Assembly (NCBI GenBank): GCA_958299035.1
Contig: CATQJL010000316.1
Span: forward strand, 93,022,443-93,086,442
Length of the DNA stretch: 64,000 nucleotides
Reading direction: 5' to 3'
Source of the DNA: Cylicocyclus nassatus
Lineage: Eukaryota; Nematoda; Chromadorea; Rhabditida; Strongylidae
The notes below the pieces were generated by a model that saw only the letters and a program-made list of their open reading frames with translations, did no database searches and was not told where the DNA came from. Positions within the stretch are counted from its first letter, which is position 1. Every line of letters begins with the position of its first letter. Shown in pieces: positions 38,601 through 50,100 of this stretch. Made by a program: the position numbers and the translations under genes.

Positions 38601-40404
38601 ACGAACTGTAGCATCAACGGCATCGTTTGCCATTGTTTGCCAACGAATTCGGACAGCAGCACACGAGCTGTAGCATCAGTGGCAATTGTTTGCCAGCGAA
38701 TTCGGACAGCAGCACACGAACTGTAGCATCAACGGCATCGTTTGCCATTGTTTGCCAGCGAATTCGGACAGCAGCACACGAGCTGTAGCATCAAAGGCAT
38801 CGTTTGCCATCGTTTGCCAGCGAATTCGGAAAGCCAATCACGAACTGTAGCATCAACGGCATCGTTTGCCATTGTTTTCCAGCGAATTCGGACAGCAGCA
38901 CACGAGCTGTAGCATCAACGGATCGTTTGCCATTGTTTGCCAGCGAATTCGGACAGCCACACACGAGCTGTTGCATCAGTGGCAATTGTTTGCCATCGTT
39001 TGCCAGCGAATTCGGACAGCCACTCACGAACTGTAGCATTAACGGCATCGTTTGCCATTGTTTGCCAGCGAATTCGGACAGCCACACACGAGCTGTTGCA
39101 TCAGTGGCAATTGTTTGCCAGCGAATTCGGACAGCAGCACACGAACTGTAGCATCAACGGCATCGTTTGCCATTGTTTGCCAGCGAGTTCGGACAGCAGC
39201 ACACGAGCTGTAGCATCAAAGGTATCGTTTGCCATCGTTTGCCAGCGAATTCGGACAGCCACTCACGAACTGTAGCATCAACGGCATCGTTTGCCATTGT
39301 TTGACAGCGAATTCGGACAGCAGCACACGAGCTGTAGCATCAAAGGCATCGTTTGCCATCGTTTGCCAGCGAATTCGGACAGCCACTCACGAACTGTAGC
39401 ATCAACGGCATCGTTTGCCATTGTTTGCCAGCGAATTCGGACAGCAGCACACGAACTGTAGCATCAACGGCATCGTTTGCCATTGTTTGCCAGCGAATTC
39501 GGACAGCAGCACACGAGCTGTAGCATCAAAGGCATCGTTTGCCATCGTTTGCCAGCGACTTCGGACAGCCACTCACGAACTGTAGCATCAACGGCATCGT
39601 TTGCCATTGTTTGCCAGCGAATTCGGACAGCCACACACGAGCTGTTGCATCAGTGGCAATTGTTTGCCAGCGAATTCGGACAGCAGCACACGAGCTGTAG
39701 CATCAACGGCATCGTTTGCCATTGTTTGCCAGCGAGTTCGGACAGCAGCACACGAGCTGTAGCATCAAAGGCATCGTTTGCCATCGTTTGCCAGCGAATT
39801 CGGAAAGCCACTCACGAACTGTAGCATCAGTGGCAATTGTTTGCCAGCGAATTCGGACAGCAGCACACGAGCTGTAGCATCAGTGGCAATTGTTTGCCAG
39901 CGAATTCGGACAGCAGCACACGAACTGTAGCATCAACGGCATCGTTTGCCATTGTTTGCCAGCGAATTCGGACAGCAGCACACGAGCTGTAGCATCAAAG
40001 GCATCGTTTGCCATCGTTTGCCAGCGAATTCGGAAAGCCAATCACGAACTGTAGCATCAACGGCATCGTTTGCCATTGTTTTCCAGCGAATTCGGACAGC
40101 AGCACACGAGCTGTAGCATCAACGGCATCGTTTGCCATTGTTTGCCAGCGAATTCGGACAGCAGCACACGAGCTGTAGCATCAAAGGCATCGTTTGCCAT
40201 CGTTTGCCAGCGAATTCGGACAGCCACTCACGAACTGTAGCATTAACGGCATCGTTTGCCATTGTTTGCCAGCGAATTCGGACAGCCACACACGAGCTGT
40301 TGCATCAGTGGCAATTGTTTGCCAGCGAATTCGGACAGCAGCACACGAACTGTAGCATCAACGGCATCGTTTGCCATTGTTTGCCAGCGAGTTCGGACAG
40401 CAGC
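34573..40404. repeat. Segmental duplication, 3329-bp spacing
   Basis: About 34573-37075 realigns with 37902-40404 at a constant 3329 bp, roughly 2.5 kb of near-identical satellite including the 61-mer, GCGACTTCGG (36227 and 39556) and the 63-mer. The 0.8 kb between the two copies matches other places (32.3-33.6 and 33.85-34.6 kb), so the whole area is a patchwork of overlapping duplications. Confidence 0.85.
35634..38962. repeat. 63-mer-anchored HOR unit, 3329 bp
   Basis: Length equals 44x62 + 9x53 + 63 + 61, 55 monomers, the longest single spacing found between adjacent 63-mers. I count nine 53-mers between 34749 and 38077, as required. The 61-mer with CAACGGATCG recurs near 38920. This is the last unit of its kind; no 63-mer follows the one at 38963. 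Confidence 0.85.
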
Positions 40405-41105
40405 ACACGAGCTGTAGCATCAAAGGTATCGTTTGCCATCGTTTGCCAGCGAATTCGGACAGCCACTCACGAACTGTAGCATCAACGGCATCGTTTGCCA
40501 TTGTTTGACAGCGAATTCGGACAGCAGCACACGAACTGTAGCATCAACGGCATCGTTTGCCATTGTTTGCCAGCGAGTTCGGACAGCAGCACACGAGCTG
40601 TAGCATCAAAGGTATCGTTTGCCATCGTTTGCCAGCGAATTCGGACAGCCACTCACGAACTGTAGCATCAAAGGCATCGTTTGCCATCGTTTGCCAGCGA
40701 ATTCGGACAGCCACTCACGAACTGTAGCATCAACGGCATCGTTTGCCATTGTTTGCCAGCGAATTCGGACAGCAGCACACGAACTGTAGCATCAACGGCA
40801 TCGTTTGCCATTGTTTGCCAGCGAATTCGGACAGCAGCACACGAGCTGTAGCATCAAAGGCATCGTTTGCCATCGTTTGCCAGCGAATTCGGACAGCCAC
40901 TCACGAACTGTAGCATCAACGGCATCGTTTGCCATTGTTTGCCAGCGAATTCGGACAGCAGCACACGAGCTGTAGCATCAGTGGCAATTGTTTGCCAGCG
41001 AATTCGGACAGCAGCACACGAACTGTAGCATCAACGGCATCGTTTGCCATTGTTTGCCAGCGAATTCGGACAGCAGCACACGAGCTGTAGCATCAAAGGC
41101 ATCGT
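39026..41105. repeat. Satellite mosaic after the last 63-mer
   Basis: The first 1.4 kb is the tail of the 3329-bp duplication. After about 40.4 kb it is a mix of 62-mers and a few 53-mers with the GAGTTCGG and AAAGGTATCG forms, leading into the 1142/841 family. No unique sequence is present. Confidence 0.8.
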
Positions 41106-44035
41106 TTGCCATCGTTTGCCAGCGAATTCGGAAAGCCAATCACGAACTGTAGCATCAGTGGCAATTGTTTGCCAGCGAATTCGGACAGCAGCACACGAAC
41201 TGTAGCATCAACGGCATCGTTTGCCATTGTTTGCCAGCGAATTCGGACAGCCACACACGAGCTGTTGCATCAGTGGCAATTGTTTGCCAGCGAATTCGGA
41301 CAGCAGCACACGAACTGTAGCATCAACGGCATCGTTTGCCATTGTTTGCCAGCGAGTTCGGACAGCAGCACACGAGCTGTAGCATCAAAGGTATCGTTTG
41401 CCATCGTTTGCCAGCGAATTCGGACAGCCACTCACGAACTGTAGCATCAACGGCATCGTTTGCCATTGTTTGACAGCGAATTCGGACAGCAGCACACGAG
41501 CTGTAGCATCAAAGGCATCGTTTGCCATCGTTTGCCAGCGAATTCGGACAGCCACTCACGAACTGTAGCATCAACGGCATCGTTTGCCATTGTTTGCCAG
41601 CGAATTCGGACAGCAGCACACGAACTGTAGCATCAACGGCATCGTTTGCCATTGTTTGCCAGCGAATTCGGACAGCAGCACACGAGCTGTAGCATCAAAG
41701 GCATCGTTTGCCATCGTTTGCCAGCGAATTCGGACAGCCACTCACGAACTGTAGCATCAACGGCATCGTTTGCCATTGTTTGCCAGCGAATTCGGACAGC
41801 AGCACACGAGCTGTAGCATCAGTGGCAATTGTTTGCCAGCGAATTCGGACAGCAGCACACGAACTGTAGCATCAACGGCATCGTTTGCCATTGTTTGCCA
41901 GCGAATTCGGACAGCAGCACACGAACTGTAGCATCAACGGCATCGTTTGCCATTGTTTGCCAGCGAATTCGGACAGCAGCACACGAGCTGTAGCATCAAA
42001 GGCATCGTTTGCCATCGTTTGCCAGCGAATTCGGACAGCCACTCACGAACTGTAGCATCAACGGCATCGTTTGCCATTGTTTGCCAGCGAATTCGGACAG
42101 CAGCACACGAGCTGTAGCATCAGTGGCAATTGTTTGCCAGCGAATTCGGACAGCAGCACACGAACTGTAGCATCAACGGCATCGTTTGCCATTGTTTGCC
42201 AGCGAATTCGGACAGCAGCACACGAGCTGTAGCATCAAAGGCATCGTTTGCCATCGTTTGCCAGCGAATTCGGAAAGCCAATCACGAACTGTAGCATCAG
42301 TGGCAATTGTTTGCCAGCGAATTCGGACAGCAGCACACGAACTGTAGCATCAACGGCATCGTTTGCCATTGTTTGCCAGCGAATTCGGACAGCCACACAC
42401 GAGCTGTTGCATCAGTGGCAATTGTTTGCCAGCGAATTCGGACAGCAGCACACGAACTGTAGCATCAACGGCATCGTTTGCCATTGTTTGCCAGCGAGTT
42501 CGGACAGCAGCACACGAGCTGTAGCATCAAAGGTATCGTTTGCCATCGTTTGCCAGCGAATTCGGACAGCCACTCACGAACTGTAGCATCAACGGCATCG
42601 TTTGCCATTGTTTGACAGCGAATTCGGACAGCAGCACACGAGCTGTAGCATCAAAGGCATCGTTTGCCATCGTTTGCCAGCGAATTCGGACAGCCACTCA
42701 CGAACTGTAGCATCAACGGCATCGTTTGCCATTGTTTGCCAGCGAATTCGGACAGCAGCACACGAACTGTAGCATCAACGGCATCGTTTGCCATTGTTTG
42801 CCAGCGAATTCGGACAGCAGCACACGAGCTGTAGCATCAAAGGCATCGTTTGCCATCGTTTGCCAGCGAATTCGGACAGCCACTCACGAACTGTAGCATC
42901 AACGGCATCGTTTGCCATTGTTTGCCAGCGAATTCGGACAGCAGCACACGAGCTGTAGCATCAGTGGCAATTGTTTGCCAGCGAATTCGGACAGCAGCAC
43001 ACGAACTGTAGCATCAACGGCATCGTTTGCCATTGTTTGCCAGCGAATTCGGACAGCAGCACACGAGCTGTAGCATCAAAGGCATCGTTTGCCATCGTTT
43101 GCCAGCGAATTCGGAAAGCCAATCACGAACTGTAGCATCAGTGGCAATTGTTTGCCAGCGAATTCGGACAGCAGCACACGAACTGTAGCATCAACGGCAT
43201 CGTTTGCCATTGTTTGCCAGCGAATTCGGACAGCCACACACGAGCTGTTGCATCAGTGGCAATTGTTTGCCAGCGAATTCGGACAGCAGCACACGAACTG
43301 TAGCATCAACGGCATCGTTTGCCATTGTTTGCCAGCGAGTTCGGACAGCAGCACACGAGCTGTAGCATCAAAGGTATCGTTTGCCATCGTTTGCCAGCGA
43401 ATTCGGACAGCCACTCACGAACTGTAGCATCAACGGCATCGTTTGCCATTGTTTGACAGCGAATTCGGACAGCAGCACACGAGCTGTAGCATCAAAGGCA
43501 TCGTTTGCCATCGTTTGCCAGCGAATTCGGACAGCCACTCACGAACTGTAGCATCAACGGCATCGTTTGCCATTGTTTGCCAGCGAATTCGGACAGCAGC
43601 ACACGAACTGTAGCATCAACGGCATCGTTTGCCATTGTTTGCCAGCGAATTCGGACAGCAGCACACGAGCTGTAGCATCAAAGGCATCGTTTGCCATCGT
43701 TTGCCAGCGAATTCGGACAGCCACTCACGAACTGTAGCATCAACGGCATCGTTTGCCATTGTTTGCCAGCGAATTCGGACAGCAGCACACGAGCTGTAGC
43801 ATCAGTGGCAATTGTTTGCCAGCGAATTCGGACAGCAGCACACGAACTGTAGCATCAACGGCATCGTTTGCCATTGTTTGCCAGCGAATTCGGACAGCAG
43901 CACACGAGCTGTAGCATCAAAGGCATCGTTTGCCATCGTTTGCCAGCGAATTCGGAAAGCCAATCACGAACTGTAGCATCAGTGGCAATTGTTTGCCAGC
44001 GAATTCGGACAGCAGCACACGAACTGTAGCATCAA
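41106..44035. repeat. HOR array 1142/841/841
   Basis: Equivalent points lie at 41106, 42248, 43089 and 43930, giving steps of 1142, 841 and 841 bp; the last copy breaks off near 44035. 841 equals 11x62 + 3x53 (14 monomers) and 1142 equals 15x62 + 4x53 (19 monomers). Tail AAGCCAATC followed by a 53-mer begins each equivalent block. These are the last units with GAGTTCGG and AAAGGTATCG. Confidence 0.88.
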
Positions 44036-45857
44036 AGGCATCGTTTGCCAGCGAATTCGGAAAGCCACTCACGAACTGTAGCATCAGTGGCAATTGTTTG
44101 CCAGCGAATTCGGACAGCAGCACACGAACTGTAGCATCAACGGCATCGTTTGACATTGTTTGCCAGCGAATTCGGACAGCAGCACACGAGCTGTAGCATC
44201 AAAGGCATCGTTTGCCATCGTTTGCCAGCGAATTCGGACAGCCACTCACGAACTGTAGCATCAACGGCATCGTTTGCCATTGTTTTCCGGCGAATTCGGA
44301 CAGCAGCACACGAGCTGTAGCATCAACGGCATCGTTTGCCATTGTTTGCCAGCGAATTCGGACAGCAGCACACGAGCTGTAGCATCAAAGGCATCGTTTG
44401 CCATCGTTTGCCAGCGAATTCGGACAGCCACTCACGAACTGTAGCATCAACGGCATCGTTTGCCATTGTTTGCCAGCGAATTCGGACAGCAGCACACGAG
44501 CTGTAGCATCAAAGGCATCGTTTGCCATCGTTTGCCAGCGAATTCGGACAGCCACTCACGAACTGTAGCATCAACGGCATCGTTTGCCATCGTTTGCCAG
44601 CGAATTCGGACAGCCACTCACGAACTGTAGCATCAACGGCATCGTTTGCCATTGTTTGCCAGCGAATTCGGACAGCAGCACACGAACTGTAGCATCAAAG
44701 GCATCGTTTGCCATTGTTTGCCAGCGAATTCGGACAGCAGCACACGAGCTGTAGCATCAGTGGCAATTGTTTGCCAGCGAATTCGGACAGCAGCACACGA
44801 GCTGTAGCATCAAAGGCATCGTTTGCCATCGTTTGCCAGCGAATTCGGACAGCCACTCACGAACTGTAGCATCAACGGCATCGTTTGCCATTGTTTGCCA
44901 GCGAATTCGGACAGCAGCACACGAGCTGTAGCATCAAAGGCATCGTTTGCCAGCGAATTCGGAAAGCCACTCACGAACTGTAGCATCAGTGGCAATTGTT
45001 TGCCAGCGAATTCGGACAGCAGCACACGAACTGTAGCATCAACGGCATCGTTTGCCATTGTTTGCCAGCGAATTCGGACAGCAGCACACGAGCTGTAGCA
45101 TCAAAGGCATCGTTTGCCATCGTTTGCCAGCGAATTCGGACAGCCACTCACGAACTGTAGCATCAACGGCATCGTTTGCCATTGTTTTCCAGCGAATTCG
45201 GACAGCAGCACACGAGCTGTAGCATCAACGGCATCGTTTGCCATTGTTTGCCAGCGAATTCGGACAGCAGCACACGAGCTGTAGCATCAAAGGCATCGTT
45301 TGCCATCGTTTGCCAGCGAATTCGGACAGCCACTCACGAACTGTAGCATCAACGGCATCGTTTGCCATTGTTTGCCAGCGAATTCGGACAGCAGCACACG
45401 AGCTGTAGCATCAAAGGCATCGTTTGCCATCGTTTGCCAGCGAATTCGGACAGCCACTCACGAACTGTAGCATCAACGGCATCGTTTGCCATCGTTTGCC
45501 AGCGAATTCGGACAGCCACTCACGAACTGTAGCATCAACGGCATCGTTTGCCATTGTTTGCCAGCGAATTCGGACAGCAGCACACGAACTGTAGCATCAA
45601 AGGCATCGTTTGCCATTGTTTGCCAGCGAATTCGGACAGCAGCACACGAGCTGTAGCATCAGTGGCAATTGTTTGCCAGCGAATTCGGACAGCAGCACAC
45701 GAGCTGTAGCATCAAAGGCATCGTTTGCCATCGTTTGCCAGCGAATTCGGACAGCCACTCACGAACTGTAGCATCAACGGCATCGTTTGCCATTGTTTGC
45801 CAGCGAATTCGGACAGCAGCACACGAGCTGTAGCATCAAAGGCATCGTTTGCCATTG
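43998..45857. repeat. HOR tandem, 902-bp unit
   Basis: About 43998-44899 is repeated at 44900-45801 and on to about 45857. 902 equals 12x62 + 2x53 + 52, 15 monomers. A small difference is TTTTCCGGCG near 44283 against TTTTCCAGCG near 45185. A TTTGACATTG form at about 44150 is also private to the first copy. Confidence 0.85.
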
Positions 45858-47185
45858 TTTGCCAGCGAATTCGGACAGCAGCACACGAACTGTAGCATCA
45901 ACGGCATCGTTTGCCATTGTTTGCCAGCGAATTCGGACAGCAGCACACGAGCTGTAGCATCAAAGGCATCGTTTGCCATCGTTTGCCAGCGAATTCGGAC
46001 AGCCACTCACGAACTGTAGCATCAACGGCATCGTTTGCCATTGTTTGCCAGCGAATTCGGACAGCAGCACACGAGCTGTAGCATCAACGGCATCGTTTGC
46101 CGTTGTTTGCCAGCGAATTCGGACAGCAGCACACGAGCTGTAGCATCAAAGGCATCGTTTGCCATCGTTTGCCAGCGAATTCGGAAAGCCAATCACGAAC
46201 TGTAGCATCAGCGGCAATTGTTTGCCAGCGAATTCGGACAGCAGCACACGAACTGTAGCATCAACGGCATCGTTTGCCATTGTTTGCCAGCGAATTCGGA
46301 CAGCCACACACGAGCTGTTGCATCAGTGACAATTGTTTGCCAGCGAATTCGGACAGCAGCACACGAACTGTAGCATCAACGGCATCGTTTGCCATTGTTT
46401 GCCAGCGAATTCGGACAGCAGCACACGAACTGTAGCATCAACGGCATCGTTTGCCATTGTTTGCCAGCGAATTCGGACAGCAGCACACGAGCTGTAGCAT
46501 CAAAGGCATCGTTTGCCATCGTTTGCCAGCGAATTCGGACAGCCACTCACGAACTGTAGCATCAACGGCATCGTTTGCCATCGTTTGCCAGCGAATTCGG
46601 ACAGCCACTCACGAACTGTAGCATCAACGGCATCGTTTGCCATTGTTTGCCAGCGAATTCGGACAGCAGCACACGAACTGTAGCATCAAAGGCATCGTTT
46701 GCCATTGTTTGCCAGCGAATTCGGACAGCAGCACACGAGCTGTAGCATCAGTGGCAATTGTTTGCCAGCGAATTCGGACAGCAGCACACGAGCTGTAGCA
46801 TCAAAGGCATCGTTTGCCATCGTTTGCCAGCGAATTCGGACAGCCACTCACGAACTGTAGCATCAACGGCATCGTTTGCCATTGTTTGCCAGCGAATTCG
46901 GACAGCAGCACACGAGCTGTAGCATCAAAGGCATCGTTTGCCATTGTTTGCCAGCGAATTCGGACAGCAGCACACGAACTGTAGCATCAACGGCATCGTT
47001 TGCCATTGTTTGCCAGCGAATTCGGACAGCAGCACACGAGCTGTAGCATCAAAGGCATCGTTTGCCATCGTTTGCCAGCGAATTCGGACAGCCACTCACG
47101 AACTGTAGCATCAACGGCATCGTTTGCCATTGTTTGCCAGCGAATTCGGACAGCAGCACACGAGCTGTAGCATCAAAGGCATCGT
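45340..47185. repeat. HOR tandem, 1089-bp spacing
   Basis: About 45340-46096 realigns with 46429-47185 at 1089 bp, equal to 15x62 + 3x53 (18 monomers). Between the matching parts, at 46.1-46.4 kb, the first TTGCCGTTG and CAGCGGCAATTG variants appear; these become frequent in the next block. Confidence 0.84.
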
Positions 47186-50100
47186 TTGCCATCGTTTGCC
47201 AGCGAATTCGGACAGCCACTCACGAACTGTAGCATCAACGGCATCGTTTGCCATTGTTTGCCAGCGAATTCGGACAGCAGCACACGAGCTGTAGCATCAA
47301 CGGCATCGTTTGCCGTTGTTTGCCAGCGAATTCGGACAGCCACACACGAGCTGTTGCATCAGTGGCAATTGTTTGCCAGCGAATTCGGACAGCAGCACAC
47401 GAACTGTAGCATCAACGGCATCGTTTGCCATTGTTTGCCAGCGAATTCGGACAGCAGCACACGAGCTGTAGCATCAGCGGCAATTGTTTGCCAGCGAATT
47501 CGGACAGCCACACACGAGCTGTTGCATCAGTGGCAATTGTTTGCCAGCGAATTCGGACAGCAGCACACGAACTGTAGCATCAACGGCATCGTTTGCCATC
47601 GTTTGCCAGCGAATTCGGAAAGCCAATCACGAACTGTAGCATCAGCGGCAATTGTTTGCCAGCGAATTCGGACAGCAGCACACGAACTGTAGCATCAACG
47701 GCATCGTTTGCCATTGTTTGCCAGCGAATTCGGACAGCCACACACGAGCTGTTGCATCAGTGGCAATTGTTTGCCAGCGAATTCGGACAGCAGCACACGA
47801 ACTGTAGCATCAACGGCATCGTTTGCCATTGTTTGCCAGCGAATTCGGACAGCAGCACACGAACTGTAGCATCAACGGCATCGTTTGCCATTGTTTGCCA
47901 GCGAATTCGGACAGCAGCACACGAACTGTAGCATCAACGGCATCGTTTGCCATTGTTTGCCAGCGAATTCGGACAGCAGCACACGAGCTGTAGCATCAAA
48001 GGCATCGTTTGCCATCGTTTGCCAGCGAATTCGGACAGCCACTCACGAACTGTAGCATCAACGGCATCGTTTGCCATTGTTTGCCAGCGAATTCGGACAG
48101 CAGCACACGAGCTGTAGCATCAAAGGCATCGTTTGTCATCGTTTGCCAGCGAATTCGGACAGCCACTCACGAACTGTAGCATCAACGGCATCGTTTGCCA
48201 TTGTTTGCCAGCGAATTCGGACAGCAGCACACGAGCTGTAGCATCAACGGCATCGTTTGCCGTTGTTTGCCAGCGAATTCGGACAGCCACACACGAGCTG
48301 TTGCATCAGTGGCAATTGTTTGCCAGCGAATTCGGACAGCAGCACACGAACTGTAGCATCAACGGCATCGTTTGCCATTGTTTGCCAGCGAATTCGGACA
48401 GCAGCACACGAGCTGTAGCATCAAAGGCATCGTTTGCCATCGTTTGCCAGCGAATTCGGAAAGCCAATCACGAACTGTAGCATCAGCGGCAATTGTTTGC
48501 CAGCGAATTCGGACAGCAGCACACGAACTGTAGCATCAACGGCATCGTTTGCCATTGTTTGCCAGCGAATTCGGACAGCCACACACGAGCTGTTGCATCA
48601 GTGGCAATTGTTTGCCAGCGAATTCGGACAGCAGCACACGAACTGTAGCATCAACGGCATCGTTTGCCATTGTTTGCCAGCGAATTCGGACAGCAGCACA
48701 CGAACTGTAGCATCAACGGCATCGTTTGCCATTGTTTGCCAGCGAATTCGGACAGCAGCACACGAACTGTAGCATCAACGGCATCGTTTGCCATTGTTTG
48801 CCAGCGAATTCGGACAGCAGCACACGAGCTGTAGCATCAAAGGCATCGTTTGCCATCGTTTGCCAGCGAATTCGGACAGCCACTCACGAACTGTAGCATC
48901 AACGGCATCGTTTGCCATTGTTTGCCAGCGAATTCGGACAGCAGCACACGAGCTGTAGCATCAAAGGCATCGTTTGCCATCGTTTGCCAGCGAATTCGGA
49001 CAGCCACTCACGAACTGTAGCATCAACGGCATCGTTTGCCATTGTTTGCCAGCGAATTCGGACAGCAGCACACGAGCTGTAGCATCAACGGCATCGTTTG
49101 CCGTTGTTTGCCAGCGAATTCGGACAGCCACACACGAGCTGTTGCATCAGTGGCAATTGTTTGCCAGCGAATTCGGACAGCAGCACACGAACTGTAGCAT
49201 CAACGGCATCGTTTGCCATTGTTTGCCAGCGAATTCGGACAGCAGCACACGAGCTGTAGCATCAAAGGCATCGTTTGCCATCGTTTGCCAGCGAATTCGG
49301 AAAGCCACTCACGAACTGTAGCATCAGCGGCAATTGTTTGCCAGCGAATTCGGACAGCAGCACACGAACTGTAGCATCAACGGCATCGTTTGCCATTGTT
49401 TGCCAGCGAATTCGGACAGCCACACACGAGCTGTTGCATCAGTGGCAATTGTTTGCCAGCGAATTCGGACAGCAGCACACGAACTGTAGCATCAACGGCA
49501 TCGTTTGCCATTGTTTGCCAGCGAATTCGGACAGCAGCACACGAGCTGTAGCATCAACGGCATCGTTTGCCGTTGTTTGCCAGCGAATTCGGACAGCCAC
49601 ACACGAGCTGTTGCATCAGTGGCAATTGTTTGCCAGCGAATTCGGACAGCAGCACACGAACTGTAGCATCAACGGCATCGTTTGCCATTGTTTGCCAGCG
49701 AATTCGGACAGCAGCACACGAGCTGTAGCATCAAAGGCATCGTTTGCCATCGTTTGCCAGCGAATTCGGAAAGCCAATCACGAACTGTAGCATCAGCGGC
49801 AATTGTTTGCCAGCGAATTCGGACAGCAGCACACGAACTGTAGCATCAACGGCATCGTTTGCCATTGTTTGCCAGCGAATTCGGACAGCCACACACGAGC
49901 TGTTGCATCAGTGGCAATTGTTTGCCAGCGAATTCGGACAGCAGCACACGAACTGTAGCATCAACGGCATCGTTTGCCATTGTTTGCCAGCGAATTCGGA
50001 CAGCAGCACACGAGCTGTAGCATCAAAGGCATCGTTTGCCATCGTTTGCCAGCGAATTCGGACAGCCACTCACGAACTGTAGCATCAACGGCATCGTTTG

